NCBI RefSeq assembly: GCF_002209355.2
Contig: NZ_CP106855.1
Location: forward strand, 2,728,001-2,792,000
DNA: 64,000 nucleotides
Direction: 5' to 3'
From: Bdellovibrio sp. SKB1291214
GTDB taxonomy: Bacteria > Bdellovibrionota > Bdellovibrionia > Bdellovibrionales > Bdellovibrionaceae
Part shown: positions 1-9,586 of the stretch, piece by piece
Layout of the letters: the number at the start of each line of letters is the position of its first letter
Numbering within the stretch: position 1 is the stretch's first letter
Position numbers and translations under genes: made by a program
The notes under the pieces: model-generated
The model's input: only the letters and a program-made list of their open reading frames with translations
Told to the model about the DNA's origin: nothing
The model's database searches: none

Positions 1-32
1 TCCTAAAAACTTCGCCTGGCGGATTTTCCTGC

Positions 33-83
33 AAGCCGGAGAAAAAGGAAAAGGCTTCTTTCTCTAAAAGGTGTCTCCGGCTT
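33..83 (+). repeat. Inverted repeat with CTCCGGC-type stem
   Basis: A 10-bp perfect inverted repeat (AAGCCGGAGA at 33-42, TCTCCGGCTT at 74-83) separated by 31 bases and followed by a short T run. It could be the terminator of a gene lying before the window. Its core heptamer is the same as in the tight hairpins at 10953-10969 and 49336-49352. The wide loop makes it weaker than those two. Confidence 0.5.
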
Positions 84-133
84 TTGATACACGTGGCGTT
101 GCAAAAAACCGGCAGGCACCTTATTTTTTAAGG

Positions 134-694
134 ATGATCGCTCAAAGACCACTTCCTTCGCGTTTATTGGGGCCCCGTTTAATACTTCAAAAGCACCCGT
201 TGTCATTGGCATCTGAAATGTTTGCGATGATAGACGCCAATCGCGAGCACTTAAAGCACATGCCATGGACTCAGCTTACAAACTCCGTTGAGGATTCAAA
301 AAATTGGATCAATGCAACCCACAATGAATGGGATAATCTGGCGTTGTTCGATTACGGCATTTATGTCGACCAGAAATACATTGGCAGTTGCGGTGTTCAC
401 TCGATCAATTGGGAGTTTAAACATTGCGAGCTTGGATACTGGATCGGTCAAGAGTTTGAAGGCAAAGGTTATATCAGCGAGGCGGTAAAGCTTTTAGAAA
501 ATGAATGCTTCAAAGCGGGCTTTCACAGAGTGGAAATTCGCTGTGCTTCCTTCAATGAAGCCTCCGCTCGTGTGGCTTTAAAAAATGGATATAAATTAGA
601 AGGGGAGCTTCGCGAAGATTCTATTGTTAACGGAGAATATCGCAGCACTAAGGTTTTTGGAAAACTTCGCCGTGAGTGGAATGCCTTGGCATAA
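134..694 (+). CDS. GNAT-family N-acetyltransferase (RimJ/RimL-like)
   Basis: The product is a 186-aa single-domain acetyltransferase that would move the acetyl group of acetyl-CoA to an amine, in the cytoplasm. Seen: the RimJ-like opening (leucine-rich 'R..LGPRLIL'), a central 'CELGYWIGQEFEGKGYISEAV' type block, which is the acetyl-CoA pyrophosphate loop of this family, and the late 'NEASARVALKNGYKLEGELRE' type block typical of ribosomal-protein acetyltransferases. I chose ATG 134 because the longer frame back to GTG 71 would run through the inverted repeat at 33-83. The substrate cannot be told from sequence; a ribosomal protein N-terminus or a small amine are both possible. Confidence 0.8.
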   Translation: MIAQRPLPSRLLGPRLILQKHPLSLASEMFAMIDANREHLKHMPWTQLTNSVEDSKNWINATHNEWDNLALFDYGIYVDQKYIGSCGVHSINWEFKHCELGYWIGQEFEGKGYISEAVKLLENECFKAGFHRVEIRCASFNEASARVALKNGYKLEGELREDSIVNGEYRSTKVFGKLRREWNALA

Positions 695-852
695 AATTAA
701 TATAAAGAAGATTTTCCTATCAAATTTTCACGAGTTTTTCTGAAGCTGTATTTAATTTTTTCTGGGGGGATTTTAACGTTTCTTTTATTTGAGAATTCTT
801 TCCGGTTTGTGCAGGTTGCGCTCACAGCAAATCTCACAAAAGGAGAATTTAA

Positions 853-1329
853 ATGAAACAAATATTAATGTCCGTGTTCGCTCTACTTATCGCGCAATCT
901 GCGTCAGCAATGATCACTCAGAATTCATCTTGGGAAGAAATTTTAGCAGCAAAGGGTCCCTATGTTCTTCACTCTCCTGTGATTTACATGGGCCGAGCCA
1001 TCGATTATACATTCGTGTGTCGTGATGGTGGAATGCTTCGTACCCAGGCTCCGGTTGATATCGTTTATGCGATTCAAGAGGGCGCCGGTAAAACTGTCTT
1101 TCAAACCGTTGGCAGAGAAGTCCTTTCTACACCCATCAACTATGTTCAGAAGGAGGATTTCTGTGACACTGGTTCAAATCGCACGGTTTGCAAACCAGTT
1201 ACCTACACTGGCACATACCCTATGACGGTAAATATTCAGATTGGACGTCGTTTGAACAACGGCTTAGAAGTCTACTTGTTCACGAAGTCCTACACAGTTC
1301 CGACTTGTGAAAATGTCGTGGCCGATTAG
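853..1329 (+). CDS. Small secreted protein, unknown function
   Basis: 158 aa with a clear Sec signal peptide (lysine near the N-terminus, hydrophobic core, SASA ending at about residue 19). A good ribosome site (AGGAG) lies about 8 bases before the ATG. The mature part is about 139 residues with several cysteines (around residues 56, 104, 113 and 152) that could form disulfides in the periplasm. I recognise no domain. It stands alone after a 158-bp spacer in which I see no other signal, and it ends 22 bp from the convergent gene that follows. Confidence 0.7.
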   Translation: MKQILMSVFALLIAQSASAMITQNSSWEEILAAKGPYVLHSPVIYMGRAIDYTFVCRDGGMLRTQAPVDIVYAIQEGAGKTVFQTVGREVLSTPINYVQKEDFCDTGSNRTVCKPVTYTGTYPMTVNIQIGRRLNNGLEVYLFTKSYTVPTCENVVAD

Positions 1330-1351
1330 GAAGTACTCGGCCCCTTTGTAA

Positions 1352-2875
1352 TTAGGCAGCTTGAAGGCCTTTGATGAACTCGTTGGAAAGCTTTTCAGCA
1401 AGGTTCAAAGAGGCCTTGTTGTAAGCTGATTTTTCAGCCAAGCCCATCAACATTCCTACCAATTTTTCATTGATAATGATGGGCGTGATTGTCACGTGAT
1501 CAGGGATTGTTCCTTGGTTCCATTGTTCAAAGAAGTTCTCGTTCAGATCGTTCAAAGAGATGTAACCGTGGAAAGGTTTTTGAGTCGCAGCCACGATGTT
1601 AAAGATGCTAGGAGTCTTCAAAGGAATGCGCATCGACGTGTCTTTGATGTCTTGGAAGTTTTCGTCCCAGGCAAACGCAGTCACTTGTGATTCTTGTTCG
1701 TCCAGAGTCAAAATCATGGATTTTTCAAAGTGTGATTTCATTTCTGAAAGAACACGTTTTACTTTGTCGGCAATAACGCCGCTGTTTTTCTTTTTTAATT
1801 TTTCAAGTGCGAAACTGCCGCTCGCAACCGGATTCATTGTCGGTTTTGCGATTCCTGTTGGACGAGTCACAACAGGAATTGGCTTATTGCCAAAGCTTTC
1901 CTCACTCAAGTCAGGCAATTCATCCTTAGGAGGAGGCGGTGGGCCGCCCGCTTTGGAAGCTGCCGGAGCTGGTGCAGAGTTCGGTGTTAACGCTGGAGTC
2001 GCCGCCGCGACTGTTGTTTCAGCTTTTTTCTCAAGAACAGGATCAACTTTCGCCAAAGTAGGGCGAGCATCAACCACAGTTCTATCGAAAGTTTTTTCAA
2101 CATCTGAAGCGGATGCTGAAGTATTTAAAATTTGATCAACGGGAGTCAATTCGCGAGCCGCTTCCTGAGCTGGAGCCGCTTCTGCTGAAGCTTCGCTATT
2201 TGCGATAGATTGAAGTTTAACAACGGGTGTGTCGAACAGACCTTCAAGTCCACCCATTTCTTCACCAGCAGATTCGCTGTGTCCTTCGGAAGATTCACCT
2301 TCCTCTGAAGAAGCAGAGGCATCCGATGCCTCAGGGAATTCACCAAGGTCTTCGAATGAAAAACTGTCACCCGATTTTTTAGCAGGCGCGATCACAGTGG
2401 CTGCTTCAAAACCCTCAGGTAAACTTGAATCAAGTGCTACAGGTTTTGTCGGAGCTGACGCCGGAATTTTAGCTGTTTGAGACTGCCAAGAATTCCAGCA
2501 TTGTTCTAAGGCCTCCTGAGGAGCTAGAACAAATACGCATGTTGGGTTGGAAGGGAAATCCTGCGGCGGTTGCAGACATGCCACTACAAGAATGCCATCC
2601 CACTCCGCCACAGGCAGACACTCCACCGTCCATGAGTAATGAGTCGCCCACTTAGCTAACATTTCTTTGCGAGGAGGAGTTTCTGTAAAAAATCTTGCCT
2701 GAAGACGAGGTAGTTTATAATGAGCCATCGCCCAAGGAAAATATTCCTCAGGTGTAAGTTGGTTTTCCTTCAAAGCATAGGCAAGAAGGCTCAAAGGCGA
2801 TCCACCTGCCGTATGGGATTCGGTAAGTCCTTGAAGTTTATGTTTAAAATGCTCAAACCATTCAGTAGTGCTCAT
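1352..2875 (-). CDS. Multidomain protein with Pro/Ala/Ser-rich linker, unknown function
   Basis: 507 aa without signal peptide or membrane segment. Three parts are visible: an N-terminal folded region (about residues 1-135, rich in tryptophan and aromatics), a long low-complexity linker (about 135-345) of Ala, Pro, Glu and Ser including a GGPPPPPKDELP run, and a C-terminal folded region (about 355-505) with alternating strands and helices that recalls a GAF or similar sensor fold ('TITPIIINEKLVGMLMGLAE'). The fold of the last part is an inference. The gene stands alone and is transcribed away from the cysteine desulfurase operon, with 142 bp between the two starts for both promoters. Confidence 0.6.
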   Translation of the reverse strand: MSTTEWFEHFKHKLQGLTESHTAGGSPLSLLAYALKENQLTPEEYFPWAMAHYKLPRLQARFFTETPPRKEMLAKWATHYSWTVECLPVAEWDGILVVACLQPPQDFPSNPTCVFVLAPQEALEQCWNSWQSQTAKIPASAPTKPVALDSSLPEGFEAATVIAPAKKSGDSFSFEDLGEFPEASDASASSEEGESSEGHSESAGEEMGGLEGLFDTPVVKLQSIANSEASAEAAPAQEAARELTPVDQILNTSASASDVEKTFDRTVVDARPTLAKVDPVLEKKAETTVAAATPALTPNSAPAPAASKAGGPPPPPKDELPDLSEESFGNKPIPVVTRPTGIAKPTMNPVASGSFALEKLKKKNSGVIADKVKRVLSEMKSHFEKSMILTLDEQESQVTAFAWDENFQDIKDTSMRIPLKTPSIFNIVAATQKPFHGYISLNDLNENFFEQWNQGTIPDHVTITPIIINEKLVGMLMGLAEKSAYNKASLNLAEKLSNEFIKGLQAA

Positions 2876-3017
2876 TGTGTTGTTTATCGGCCTAAAAGGG
2901 TGAAAACCTGAGTCTAGGTCTAGGAGGCCTGAATAAATTGCAGCATTGCGTACAGGTTAGACGGTAAAAAGATAGAGGTTTTCAATACTTAGCAAGTGTG
3001 GTAGTCTCCGCCCACTT

Positions 3018-4223
3018 ATGCTTCAGACCAAAATCCTTCACTATTTCGATCACAATGCGACCACACCCGTGTGTGCTGAAGTGATCGCCGCATTGCCTGA
3101 GTTTGCTGCCGCTGGTGGTAATCCGAGTTCTATTCATTGGGGTGGCAGACAACCTAAGAATTTGATTCGTGATGCGCGCAAGGCAATTTCTGATGCATTG
3201 AATATCTCACCACTCGAAATCGTATTTACATCGGGTGGCAGTGAAGCCAACAACACCGTTCTTAAAGGTCTTTTTGATTACTATCACACGGCTCAATTTA
3301 TAACTCCGGAACAACGTCGTCGCACACACTTCATGTGCTCCGCCGTTGAACATCCAAGCATTATGAAAACCATGGCGCATCTTGAAGCGATGGGCGCGCG
3401 TGTTTCGTACATTCCGGTGAGCCGAGAAGGTGTAATTGATTTGAAGTTCTATCAAGAACACTTAAGTGAAGAGACCGCATTGGTGTCGGTGATGTTTGCG
3501 AATAATGAAACGGGCACTTTGTTTCCAATCAAACAAATGGCCGAGATGGCTCACGCGAAGGGCGCTTTGTTTCACACCGACGCTGTTCAAGGTTTTGGTA
3601 AAGCACCTTTGAATTTGAAAGAGCTCAATGTCGATTTCGCATCGATCTCGGGTCATAAGTTTTATTCCATCAAAGGTACGGGAGTGCTTTACATGAAAAA
3701 AGGCATGAATGTGAGTCCTTTGATTCACGGGGGCGCACAAGAGCGCCATCGTCGTGGTGGTACTGAAAACACATTGGGTATTGCGTGCTTGGGTTTGATG
3801 GCGCAAAGGGCTCCACTGGTTGCTGATAAAGCATTCGAAGTGAGCAAGCTTCGCGATCACATGGAAGCTCGTATCTTGGCGGAAATTCCAGAAGTCACAA
3901 TCACCGCTGTTGAAACTCCGCGCTTAAGCAACACAAGTTCTCTTGTGATCAAGGGTGCGGATGGGGAAACAATGTTGATGTCTTTGGATATCAAGGGTTA
4001 CGCCGTCAGCACAGGGGCTGCTTGTTCGAGTGGGAATCCAGAACCAAGTCCGGTGTTGCTGGCGATGGGGCTTTCTCGTCAAGAGGCGCAAAATAGTTTG
4101 CGCGTGAGCTTGGGTTGGGAAACGACTTTAGCGGAAGTAGATGGATTTGTTGAAGCATTAAAGGCGGTCGTGACTCGTTTGCGATCGATTGAACATGAAG
4201 AGGGAGAGACATATCATGTCTAA
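3018..4223 (+). CDS. Cysteine desulfurase (NifS/IscS family)
   Basis: A 401-aa PLP enzyme that takes sulfur from cysteine as a persulfide. Seen: HNATTP near the N-terminus, 'TSGGSEANN' cofactor loop, HTDAVQ, the PLP lysine in '[10 protein letters not shown]' (about residue 216), 'RRGGTEN', and the catalytic cysteine in '[14 protein letters not shown]' (about residue 336), which is the group I (IscS/NifS) arrangement. The stop overlaps the mnmA start by 8 bases, so the obvious client is MnmA, the tRNA 2-thiolase. It may also feed Fe-S cluster assembly, but no scaffold gene is adjacent. The ribosome site before ATG 3018 is weak. Confidence 0.93.
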   Translation: MLQTKILHYFDHNATTPVCAEVIAALPEFAAAGGNPSSIHWGGRQPKNLIRDARKAISDALNISPLEIVFTSGGSEANNTVLKGLFDYYHTAQFITPEQRRRTHFMCSAVEHPSIMKTMAHLEAMGARVSYIPVSREGVIDLKFYQEHLSEETALVSVMFANNETGTLFPIKQMAEMAHAKGALFHTDAVQGFGKAPLNLKELNVDFASISGHKFYSIKGTGVLYMKKGMNVSPLIHGGAQERHRRGGTENTLGIACLGLMAQRAPLVADKAFEVSKLRDHMEARILAEIPEVTITAVETPRLSNTSSLVIKGADGETMLMSLDIKGYAVSTGAACSSGNPEPSPVLLAMGLSRQEAQNSLRVSLGWETTLAEVDGFVEALKAVVTRLRSIEHEEGETYHV

Positions 4224-5298
4224 GGGACGAGTACTTGTTGCTATGAGCGGAGGCGTGGACAGTTCCGCCGCGGCTGCGCTGTTAGTGGAACAGGGCTATG
4301 AAGTTATCGGGGCCACAATGCAAGTTTGGGATTACTCAACTTGTGATATCGAAGAAGGAAACGGCACGTGCTGTTCATCGATCGATGTGGATGATGCGCG
4401 CTCAGTGGCGGATCGTTTGGGCATTCCGTTTTACGTACTGAATTGCGAGGCGAAATTTCGCGCCGCTGTTATTGATCCTTTCTTGAAAGCGTATCTTGAA
4501 GGACAAACACCACTACCGTGTGTGAACTGTAACACGTACTTAAAGTTTGACCATCTGGTGAAAAAGATGAAAGAGCTTGAATGTGATTACTTGGCCACGG
4601 GTCACTACGCAAAAATCGTAACAGATGAAAACGGCAAGTCTTCAATCCATACATCGACCGATGACTGGAAAGACCAAACGTATTTCTTGTTCACGATTGA
4701 TCCAGAGCTTGTGCCAAAACTTTTATTCCCGATTGGCGATATGAAAAAGCCCCAGGTGCGTGAGTACTCTGAGAAAATGGGATTGGTCACAGCTAAGAAA
4801 AAAGACTCTCAAGGTATTTGCTTTGTGGGTGGAATTGGTTACCAAAACTTTATCAAAGGCCAAGTACCAAAAGCGGTTTTGGATTCTAAAAAAGGTTTGT
4901 TGAAACGCTATCCGACGGGCGAAGTGATGGCTAAGCATGAAGGTATTCATAACTACACTTACGGTCAAAGTAAGGGTCTAGGTATGGATCATCACGAAAA
5001 ACTATTCGTGATCAAAATTGATGCTGCAGACAATACGGTTTGGGTTGGTGACGAGAAGTACTTGTTCGCTCATGAAGTTGATGTTGTTGATCCTCACATG
5101 TTGGGTGATTTGCAAGACGGCGAGTTGATGAACGTTAAAATCCGTTATCAACACAAAGGCTCTCCGGCCTTGGTTTATAAAACCGATACTGGATTTAAAT
5201 TGAAATTCAAAGAACCTCAGCGTGCAGTGACTCCGGGTCAAGCGGCTGTGTTTTATCGCGAGCGCGAACTTGTAGGAGGCGGATGGATCACTCTGTAG
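4216..5298 (+). CDS. mnmA: tRNA-specific 2-thiouridylase MnmA
   Basis: A 360-aa ATP-dependent enzyme that puts sulfur on U34 of Lys, Glu and Gln tRNAs. The PP-loop '[11 protein letters not shown]' sits near residue 10. The two family cysteines are present in '[13 protein letters not shown]' and 'SQGICFVG', and 'GHYAK' and 'WKDQTYFL' are typical. I start at ATG 4216 (MSKGRVLV) rather than the upstream in-frame ATG at 4189, because it lies just after GGGAGAGA and matches the usual family start. It overlaps the desulfurase stop, consistent with translational coupling of sulfur donor and acceptor. Confidence 0.95.
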   Translation: MSKGRVLVAMSGGVDSSAAAALLVEQGYEVIGATMQVWDYSTCDIEEGNGTCCSSIDVDDARSVADRLGIPFYVLNCEAKFRAAVIDPFLKAYLEGQTPLPCVNCNTYLKFDHLVKKMKELECDYLATGHYAKIVTDENGKSSIHTSTDDWKDQTYFLFTIDPELVPKLLFPIGDMKKPQVREYSEKMGLVTAKKKDSQGICFVGGIGYQNFIKGQVPKAVLDSKKGLLKRYPTGEVMAKHEGIHNYTYGQSKGLGMDHHEKLFVIKIDAADNTVWVGDEKYLFAHEVDVVDPHMLGDLQDGELMNVKIRYQHKGSPALVYKTDTGFKLKFKEPQRAVTPGQAAVFYRERELVGGGWITL

Positions 5299-6662
5299 AA
5301 ACACCCGTGCCTAGCCAAGTGAACCGCGATGTGAAATATCAGGTTCATACTTTTGGTTGTAAGGTGAACACTTACGATGCAGGTCTTATTCAAAAGAACC
5401 TGAATGCGAATGGCTTTGCTCCGGTCATCCGTGGCGAAAAGGATGCACGCATTCATGTCTTGAATACGTGTGCGGTGACAGCAGAAGCGACGAAAGAAGC
5501 GGTTCGCTATATTCGTCGTTTAAAGGTGAAAGATCCATTCTGTACGATCGTGGTCACAGGCTGTGCTGCGCAGGTTGATACGGGTTCATTCTCGTCGCTT
5601 CCGGGTGCTGATTTGATCGTGGCGAATTCACATAAAGGAAACCTGCCGGATTTGTTGAATAAACATTTCCGTGGTGAGCTGACTGAGAAAGTCTTTAAAT
5701 CCAACATCTTTAAAAAAGAAGATTTGGAAATGGGTGGGGGGATCGAAAAACACCACACTCGCACTTTTTTAAAGATCCAAGACGGTTGCAACAGCTTCTG
5801 TACTTACTGCATTATTCCTTATGCTCGCGGTAAGTCGCGTTCCATTTCGATTGCGAATTTGGTACACCGTATTAATGATCTTTATGCTGAGGGTTCTCGT
5901 GAAGTCGTTTTGACTGGTGTTCATATCGGTGACTACGAAGACGAAATCAACGGCCAACAGATGGTGATGGAAGATCTGATTGAAAATCTTTTGGCGAGAA
6001 CTAAAATGCCTCGCTTCCGCTTGTCTTCTTTAGAGCCGGTTGAAGTCTCTGAAAGATTATTGGATCTTTATTCTGATTCTCGTTTGTGTCCTCATTTCCA
6101 TATGAGTATCCAAAGTGCGAATACAGATGTGCTTCACCATATGAAACGCAAATACACGCAAGACGATGTTCGTAAGTCTTTGCTGGCGATTGAAAAGCGC
6201 GTTCCAAACTCTTTCGTGGGTATGGACGTGATTACTGGATTCCCAACAGAAACCAAAGAGCAGTTCGAAGACACTGCAAAATGCTTAGCAGAACTTCCTT
6301 GGACGAAATTGCACGTATTCCCGTATAGCGAGCGACAAGGTACTCGTGCGGCGGCATTAGATGTTTCAGTCTATCCTCACGTGCGTGCTGAACGCGCGGC
6401 TGTTTTGCGTGAGCTAAGTATTGAGCGTTATACTCAACAGGCAAATCTTCAAATTGGCACAACTAAAAAAGTTCTGGTTTTGAAGAATGCTGCTAAGGGT
6501 GGTCAAGGTTTAAGCCATGATTACTGGCCCGTGGATATTGCCGGAGCTGAAAGCTTCTTGAGTCATTGGGCGGGTCAAGAAATCGACGTCAAAATTACTG
6601 GTTATGATCATTCCAATAAATCTCATATGGAAGGTCATTTGATCGGGGAGGTTCTGTCATGA
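5283..6662 (+). CDS. mtaB: tRNA methylthiotransferase, MtaB-like radical SAM enzyme
   Basis: 459 aa. Three domains are seen: an N-terminal UPF0004 cluster domain with cysteines in 'TFGCKVN', 'NTCAVTAEA' and 'TGCAAQ'; a radical-SAM core with the CX3CX2C motif in '[17 protein letters not shown]' (about residue 170); and a C-terminal TRAM-like tail. The layout is that of the MiaB/RimO/MtaB family. The 'CKVN' and 'IIPYARG' signatures favour MtaB, which methylthiolates t6A37 of tRNA. The ATG follows GGAGG and overlaps the mnmA end by 16 bases. With the two preceding genes it forms a tRNA sulfur-modification unit. Confidence 0.88.
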   Translation: MDHSVETPVPSQVNRDVKYQVHTFGCKVNTYDAGLIQKNLNANGFAPVIRGEKDARIHVLNTCAVTAEATKEAVRYIRRLKVKDPFCTIVVTGCAAQVDTGSFSSLPGADLIVANSHKGNLPDLLNKHFRGELTEKVFKSNIFKKEDLEMGGGIEKHHTRTFLKIQDGCNSFCTYCIIPYARGKSRSISIANLVHRINDLYAEGSREVVLTGVHIGDYEDEINGQQMVMEDLIENLLARTKMPRFRLSSLEPVEVSERLLDLYSDSRLCPHFHMSIQSANTDVLHHMKRKYTQDDVRKSLLAIEKRVPNSFVGMDVITGFPTETKEQFEDTAKCLAELPWTKLHVFPYSERQGTRAAALDVSVYPHVRAERAAVLRELSIERYTQQANLQIGTTKKVLVLKNAAKGGQGLSHDYWPVDIAGAESFLSHWAGQEIDVKITGYDHSNKSHMEGHLIGEVLS

Positions 6663-7348
6663 ACTCGCTCGAAATGCGTTTAGGTTATAAATTTAAAAAC
6701 ACTGCTTTGCTGGCTCGTGCTCTTACGCACAAGAGTTACGCAAACGAACTTAAGAACCATACTGAGCACAATGAAAAGCTTGAGTTCTTGGGCGACGCTG
6801 TTTTGGATCTGGTTGTGGGGGAGTTTCTTTACGAAAAATACCCGCAGGATACAGAAGGTGGATTGTCTAAGAAACGTGCCTCGATTGTGAATGAAGAGGT
6901 TTTGTTTGAACTTGCTCGGGATATGGAGCTGAACAAAATTCTTCAACTTGGTAAAGGGGAAGCGCAAACCGGGGGCGCATTGAAACCTCGTCTCTTGGCT
7001 TCTTCATTGGAAGCTATCGTAGGGGCGATGTATCTGGATGGCGGCTTTGCCGCTGCTCAAACCTTCGTTCGTAAAGAGTTCTTACCACTTTGTGATAAGA
7101 CCTGCTGTAACGAAGATTTTGAAAGAGACTATAAAACGCGATTGCAGGAACTTGTGCAAAAGGCGCAGAAAGAAACGCCTAAGTACGAAGTCCTGGCAGA
7201 GGAAGGTCCTCCGCATGATCGTCAGTTTGTAGTGTGTGTAAAAGTTAAAGATGAAATCTGGTCCAAGGGGCGCGGACGCAGTAAAAAAAATGCCGAGCAA
7301 GATGCGGCGAAAAGCGCTTTAGATGCAAAGTTTAAGGAGACGAAATAG
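6659..7348 (+). CDS. rnc: Ribonuclease III
   Basis: A 229-aa double-strand-specific endoribonuclease acting in rRNA maturation and mRNA turnover. The family signature 'HNEKLEFLGDAVLDLVVGEF' holds the metal-binding Glu and Asp residues (about 38-56), with the second acidic site in 'LASSLEAIVGAMYLDGG' (about 118). A C-terminal dsRNA-binding domain (about 155-225) ends in 'GRGRSKKNAEQDAAKSAL'. The ATGA overlap with mtaB and the GGGGAGG ribosome site fix the start. The order rnc-era is conserved in many bacteria. Confidence 0.95.
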   Translation: MNSLEMRLGYKFKNTALLARALTHKSYANELKNHTEHNEKLEFLGDAVLDLVVGEFLYEKYPQDTEGGLSKKRASIVNEEVLFELARDMELNKILQLGKGEAQTGGALKPRLLASSLEAIVGAMYLDGGFAAAQTFVRKEFLPLCDKTCCNEDFERDYKTRLQELVQKAQKETPKYEVLAEEGPPHDRQFVVCVKVKDEIWSKGRGRSKKNAEQDAAKSALDAKFKETK

Positions 7349-7350
7349 TT

Positions 7351-8259
7351 ATGAGTTATAAGGCAGGATTTTTAGGATTAATCGGGCAGCCTAATGCCGG
7401 GAAGAGCACATTGATGAACTTCCTTGTGGACGAAAAGGTATCCATCGTCTCCGCAAAGCCGCAGACAACACGCCGTCGTATTTTGGGGATGTGGTCCTCT
7501 GATGCGGGTCAAGTTGTGTTCGTAGATGCTCCAGGTTTGATCAAAGCTGATAAAGGTTTGAATGCATTCTTGGCCAAAGAAGCTGAGGAAGTGATCAGAA
7601 ATTCTGATGCTTTGTTGGCTGTCGTGAGTGTGGATGAAGCAAAAGCTGATGACGCTGAAAAGATCATCAACCTTGTTGCTGCATCAAAAAAACCTTGGAT
7701 TGGTATCGTTACTAAGACGGATATCGAAGACAAAGCTCACCGCGTTTTGATTTTGAAAAAAATGATCGAAGAAAAAGGTGGTAAAGCTCTTTCTGTCTCT
7801 GCAAAAACATATGCAAACGACCTCGAAGAGCGCGAAGCGATCTTGATTGATTGCTTGTCTATTTTGCCGGAATCTCCAGCTCCACTTTATGATGCCGAGC
7901 TTTTCACGAATGAAAACGTTCGTGATATGGTTTGTGAAATTATCCGTGAAAGATGTTTCGACAATCTTCACCATGAAGTTCCATACCACATTGCTGTGCG
8001 TATCATAAAATTTGATGAGACCGGTGTTATGCCAAAAATCTACGCTGAGATTTTGGTAGGACGCGAAAGCCAAAAAGCGATCGTGATCGGTAAGGGCGCA
8101 ACAGTTATCAAGCAAATTGGTATGGAGTCTCGTAAAGAGATCGAAAAACTGATGGGCGGTAAAGTGTTCTTGGACTTGAAAGTTCAAGCGAAGCCAGAGT
8201 GGTTTGATAACAAGCGTATTATGAAGGAGTTGGGTTATGTCACAGAATCAGAAGACTGA
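7351..8259 (+). CDS. era: GTPase Era
   Basis: A 302-aa GTPase that binds the 3' end of 16S rRNA and helps 30S assembly. Seen: G1 'GQPNAGKST' (residues 12-20), the threonine-rich switch 'KPQTTRRRI', G3 'DAPG', G4 'TKTD', and a C-terminal KH domain with 'AEILVGRESQKAIVIGKGA' and 'KEIEKLMGGKVFLDLKVQ'. RBS AAGGAGA precedes the ATG, and only 2 bases separate it from the rnc stop. Its last 23 bases overlap the start of der. Confidence 0.96.
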   Translation: MSYKAGFLGLIGQPNAGKSTLMNFLVDEKVSIVSAKPQTTRRRILGMWSSDAGQVVFVDAPGLIKADKGLNAFLAKEAEEVIRNSDALLAVVSVDEAKADDAEKIINLVAASKKPWIGIVTKTDIEDKAHRVLILKKMIEEKGGKALSVSAKTYANDLEEREAILIDCLSILPESPAPLYDAELFTNENVRDMVCEIIRERCFDNLHHEVPYHIAVRIIKFDETGVMPKIYAEILVGRESQKAIVIGKGATVIKQIGMESRKEIEKLMGGKVFLDLKVQAKPEWFDNKRIMKELGYVTESED

Positions 8260-9586
8260 GTTTGCCCCAAAGGTGGCGATCATTGGTCGTCCCAACGTAG
8301 GTAAATCTACTTTATTTAATATTATCACTGAAACTCGTAAAGCCGTGGTAAAGAACCAATCTGGTGTTACTCGCGATATCATGATCGAACCGGTCGATAT
8401 CTGGGGTAAGCAATTTGATTTGATCGATACAGGTGGTATTACGGAAGCAGGGGATTTGTTCTCTCGTTTGATCAAAGAGCAAGTTTCTGAGTTCCTGCAC
8501 TCTGTGGATTACATCATTGCGGTGATGGACGGTCGTGCTGGTTTGATCCCCGAAGATCGCGACATCATCCGTGTGGCAAAGCAAACAGGTAAACCGTTCT
8601 TGTTGGTCATCAATAAGGTGGATAGTTCTCAAGACGAAGAAATGGCGAAAACGGATTTCTATGAATTCGGTGTCGATATTATTTCTGCCGCGTTTGAACA
8701 ACGTCGTGGTATCGGTCAGATCCTTGAGTGGATTGTGGATCAAATTCCGGAGCAGGAATTTACTTACGATAAAGGGATGAAGATCGCGATCGTTGGTAAA
8801 CCGAACGTTGGTAAGAGTTCTATTTGCAATCGTATCTTGGGTGTAAACCGCATGTTGGTTTCTGACGTTGCGGGGACTACGATCGATGCGGTGGATTCTC
8901 CATTCGTCTATAACGAAAAGAATTATACTTTAGTGGATACGGCAGGTCTTCGTAAATCACGTCGTCGTGAAGAAGATCTTGAGATTATCTCCGCATTTAA
9001 ATCTCAAGAGTCTATTCGTCGTGCAGATTTAATTTTGCTGATGATTGACGGAACTCAAGGTCCGACAGATCAAGATGCGCGTATCATGCAGTCCATTTTG
9101 GAAGATCATAAAGGCGTTATCGTTGTTGCCAACAAATCAGATATTGGTGGCGCGGAAATTCCAGAATACCGCAAAACATTCCGTGAGCAATGTGAGCGCG
9201 TATTCCACTTTTTCACCGACGTAAATATCGTGTTTACAAGTGCGAAGTCGGGCCAAGGTATTGATGACTTGTTTGAGATGATCGAGAAAGTTTCCGAACA
9301 AATCAATTTCCGTATCCCAACTCGCGATATGAATGAGTTCTTCTTTGAAACGATTCGTAAAACTCCAGCTCCGGTATGGGGAACTACGAATGTGAAGTTT
9401 TATTACGTGACTCAAACTTATCAACGTCCACCGGCATTCATCGCATTTGCGAATCACCCGGATGGCGTGACGAATTCGTACCGTCGTTTCTTGATTAAGC
9501 ATATCAAAGAGAAATGGGATCTTCATGGATTGCCAATTCGGATCTTCTGTATGAAATCTCGCCGTGGTGCGAACATCGAGGAATAA
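8237..9586 (+). CDS. der: GTPase Der (EngA)
   Basis: A 449-aa double GTPase for 50S subunit assembly. The first G domain has 'GRPNVGKST' (residue about 17), 'DTGG' and 'NKVD'. The second has 'GKPNVGKSS' (about 190), 'DTAGLRKSRRREEDLE', and an 'NKSD' site. A KH-like C-terminal domain ends in 'PIRIFCMKSRR'. The length is usual for the family. The start lies inside era after AAGGAG, and the stop TAA shares its last base with the ATG of the next gene, so the two are translationally coupled. Confidence 0.96.
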   Translation: MSQNQKTEFAPKVAIIGRPNVGKSTLFNIITETRKAVVKNQSGVTRDIMIEPVDIWGKQFDLIDTGGITEAGDLFSRLIKEQVSEFLHSVDYIIAVMDGRAGLIPEDRDIIRVAKQTGKPFLLVINKVDSSQDEEMAKTDFYEFGVDIISAAFEQRRGIGQILEWIVDQIPEQEFTYDKGMKIAIVGKPNVGKSSICNRILGVNRMLVSDVAGTTIDAVDSPFVYNEKNYTLVDTAGLRKSRRREEDLEIISAFKSQESIRRADLILLMIDGTQGPTDQDARIMQSILEDHKGVIVVANKSDIGGAEIPEYRKTFREQCERVFHFFTDVNIVFTSAKSGQGIDDLFEMIEKVSEQINFRIPTRDMNEFFFETIRKTPAPVWGTTNVKFYYVTQTYQRPPAFIAFANHPDGVTNSYRRFLIKHIKEKWDLHGLPIRIFCMKSRRGANIEE

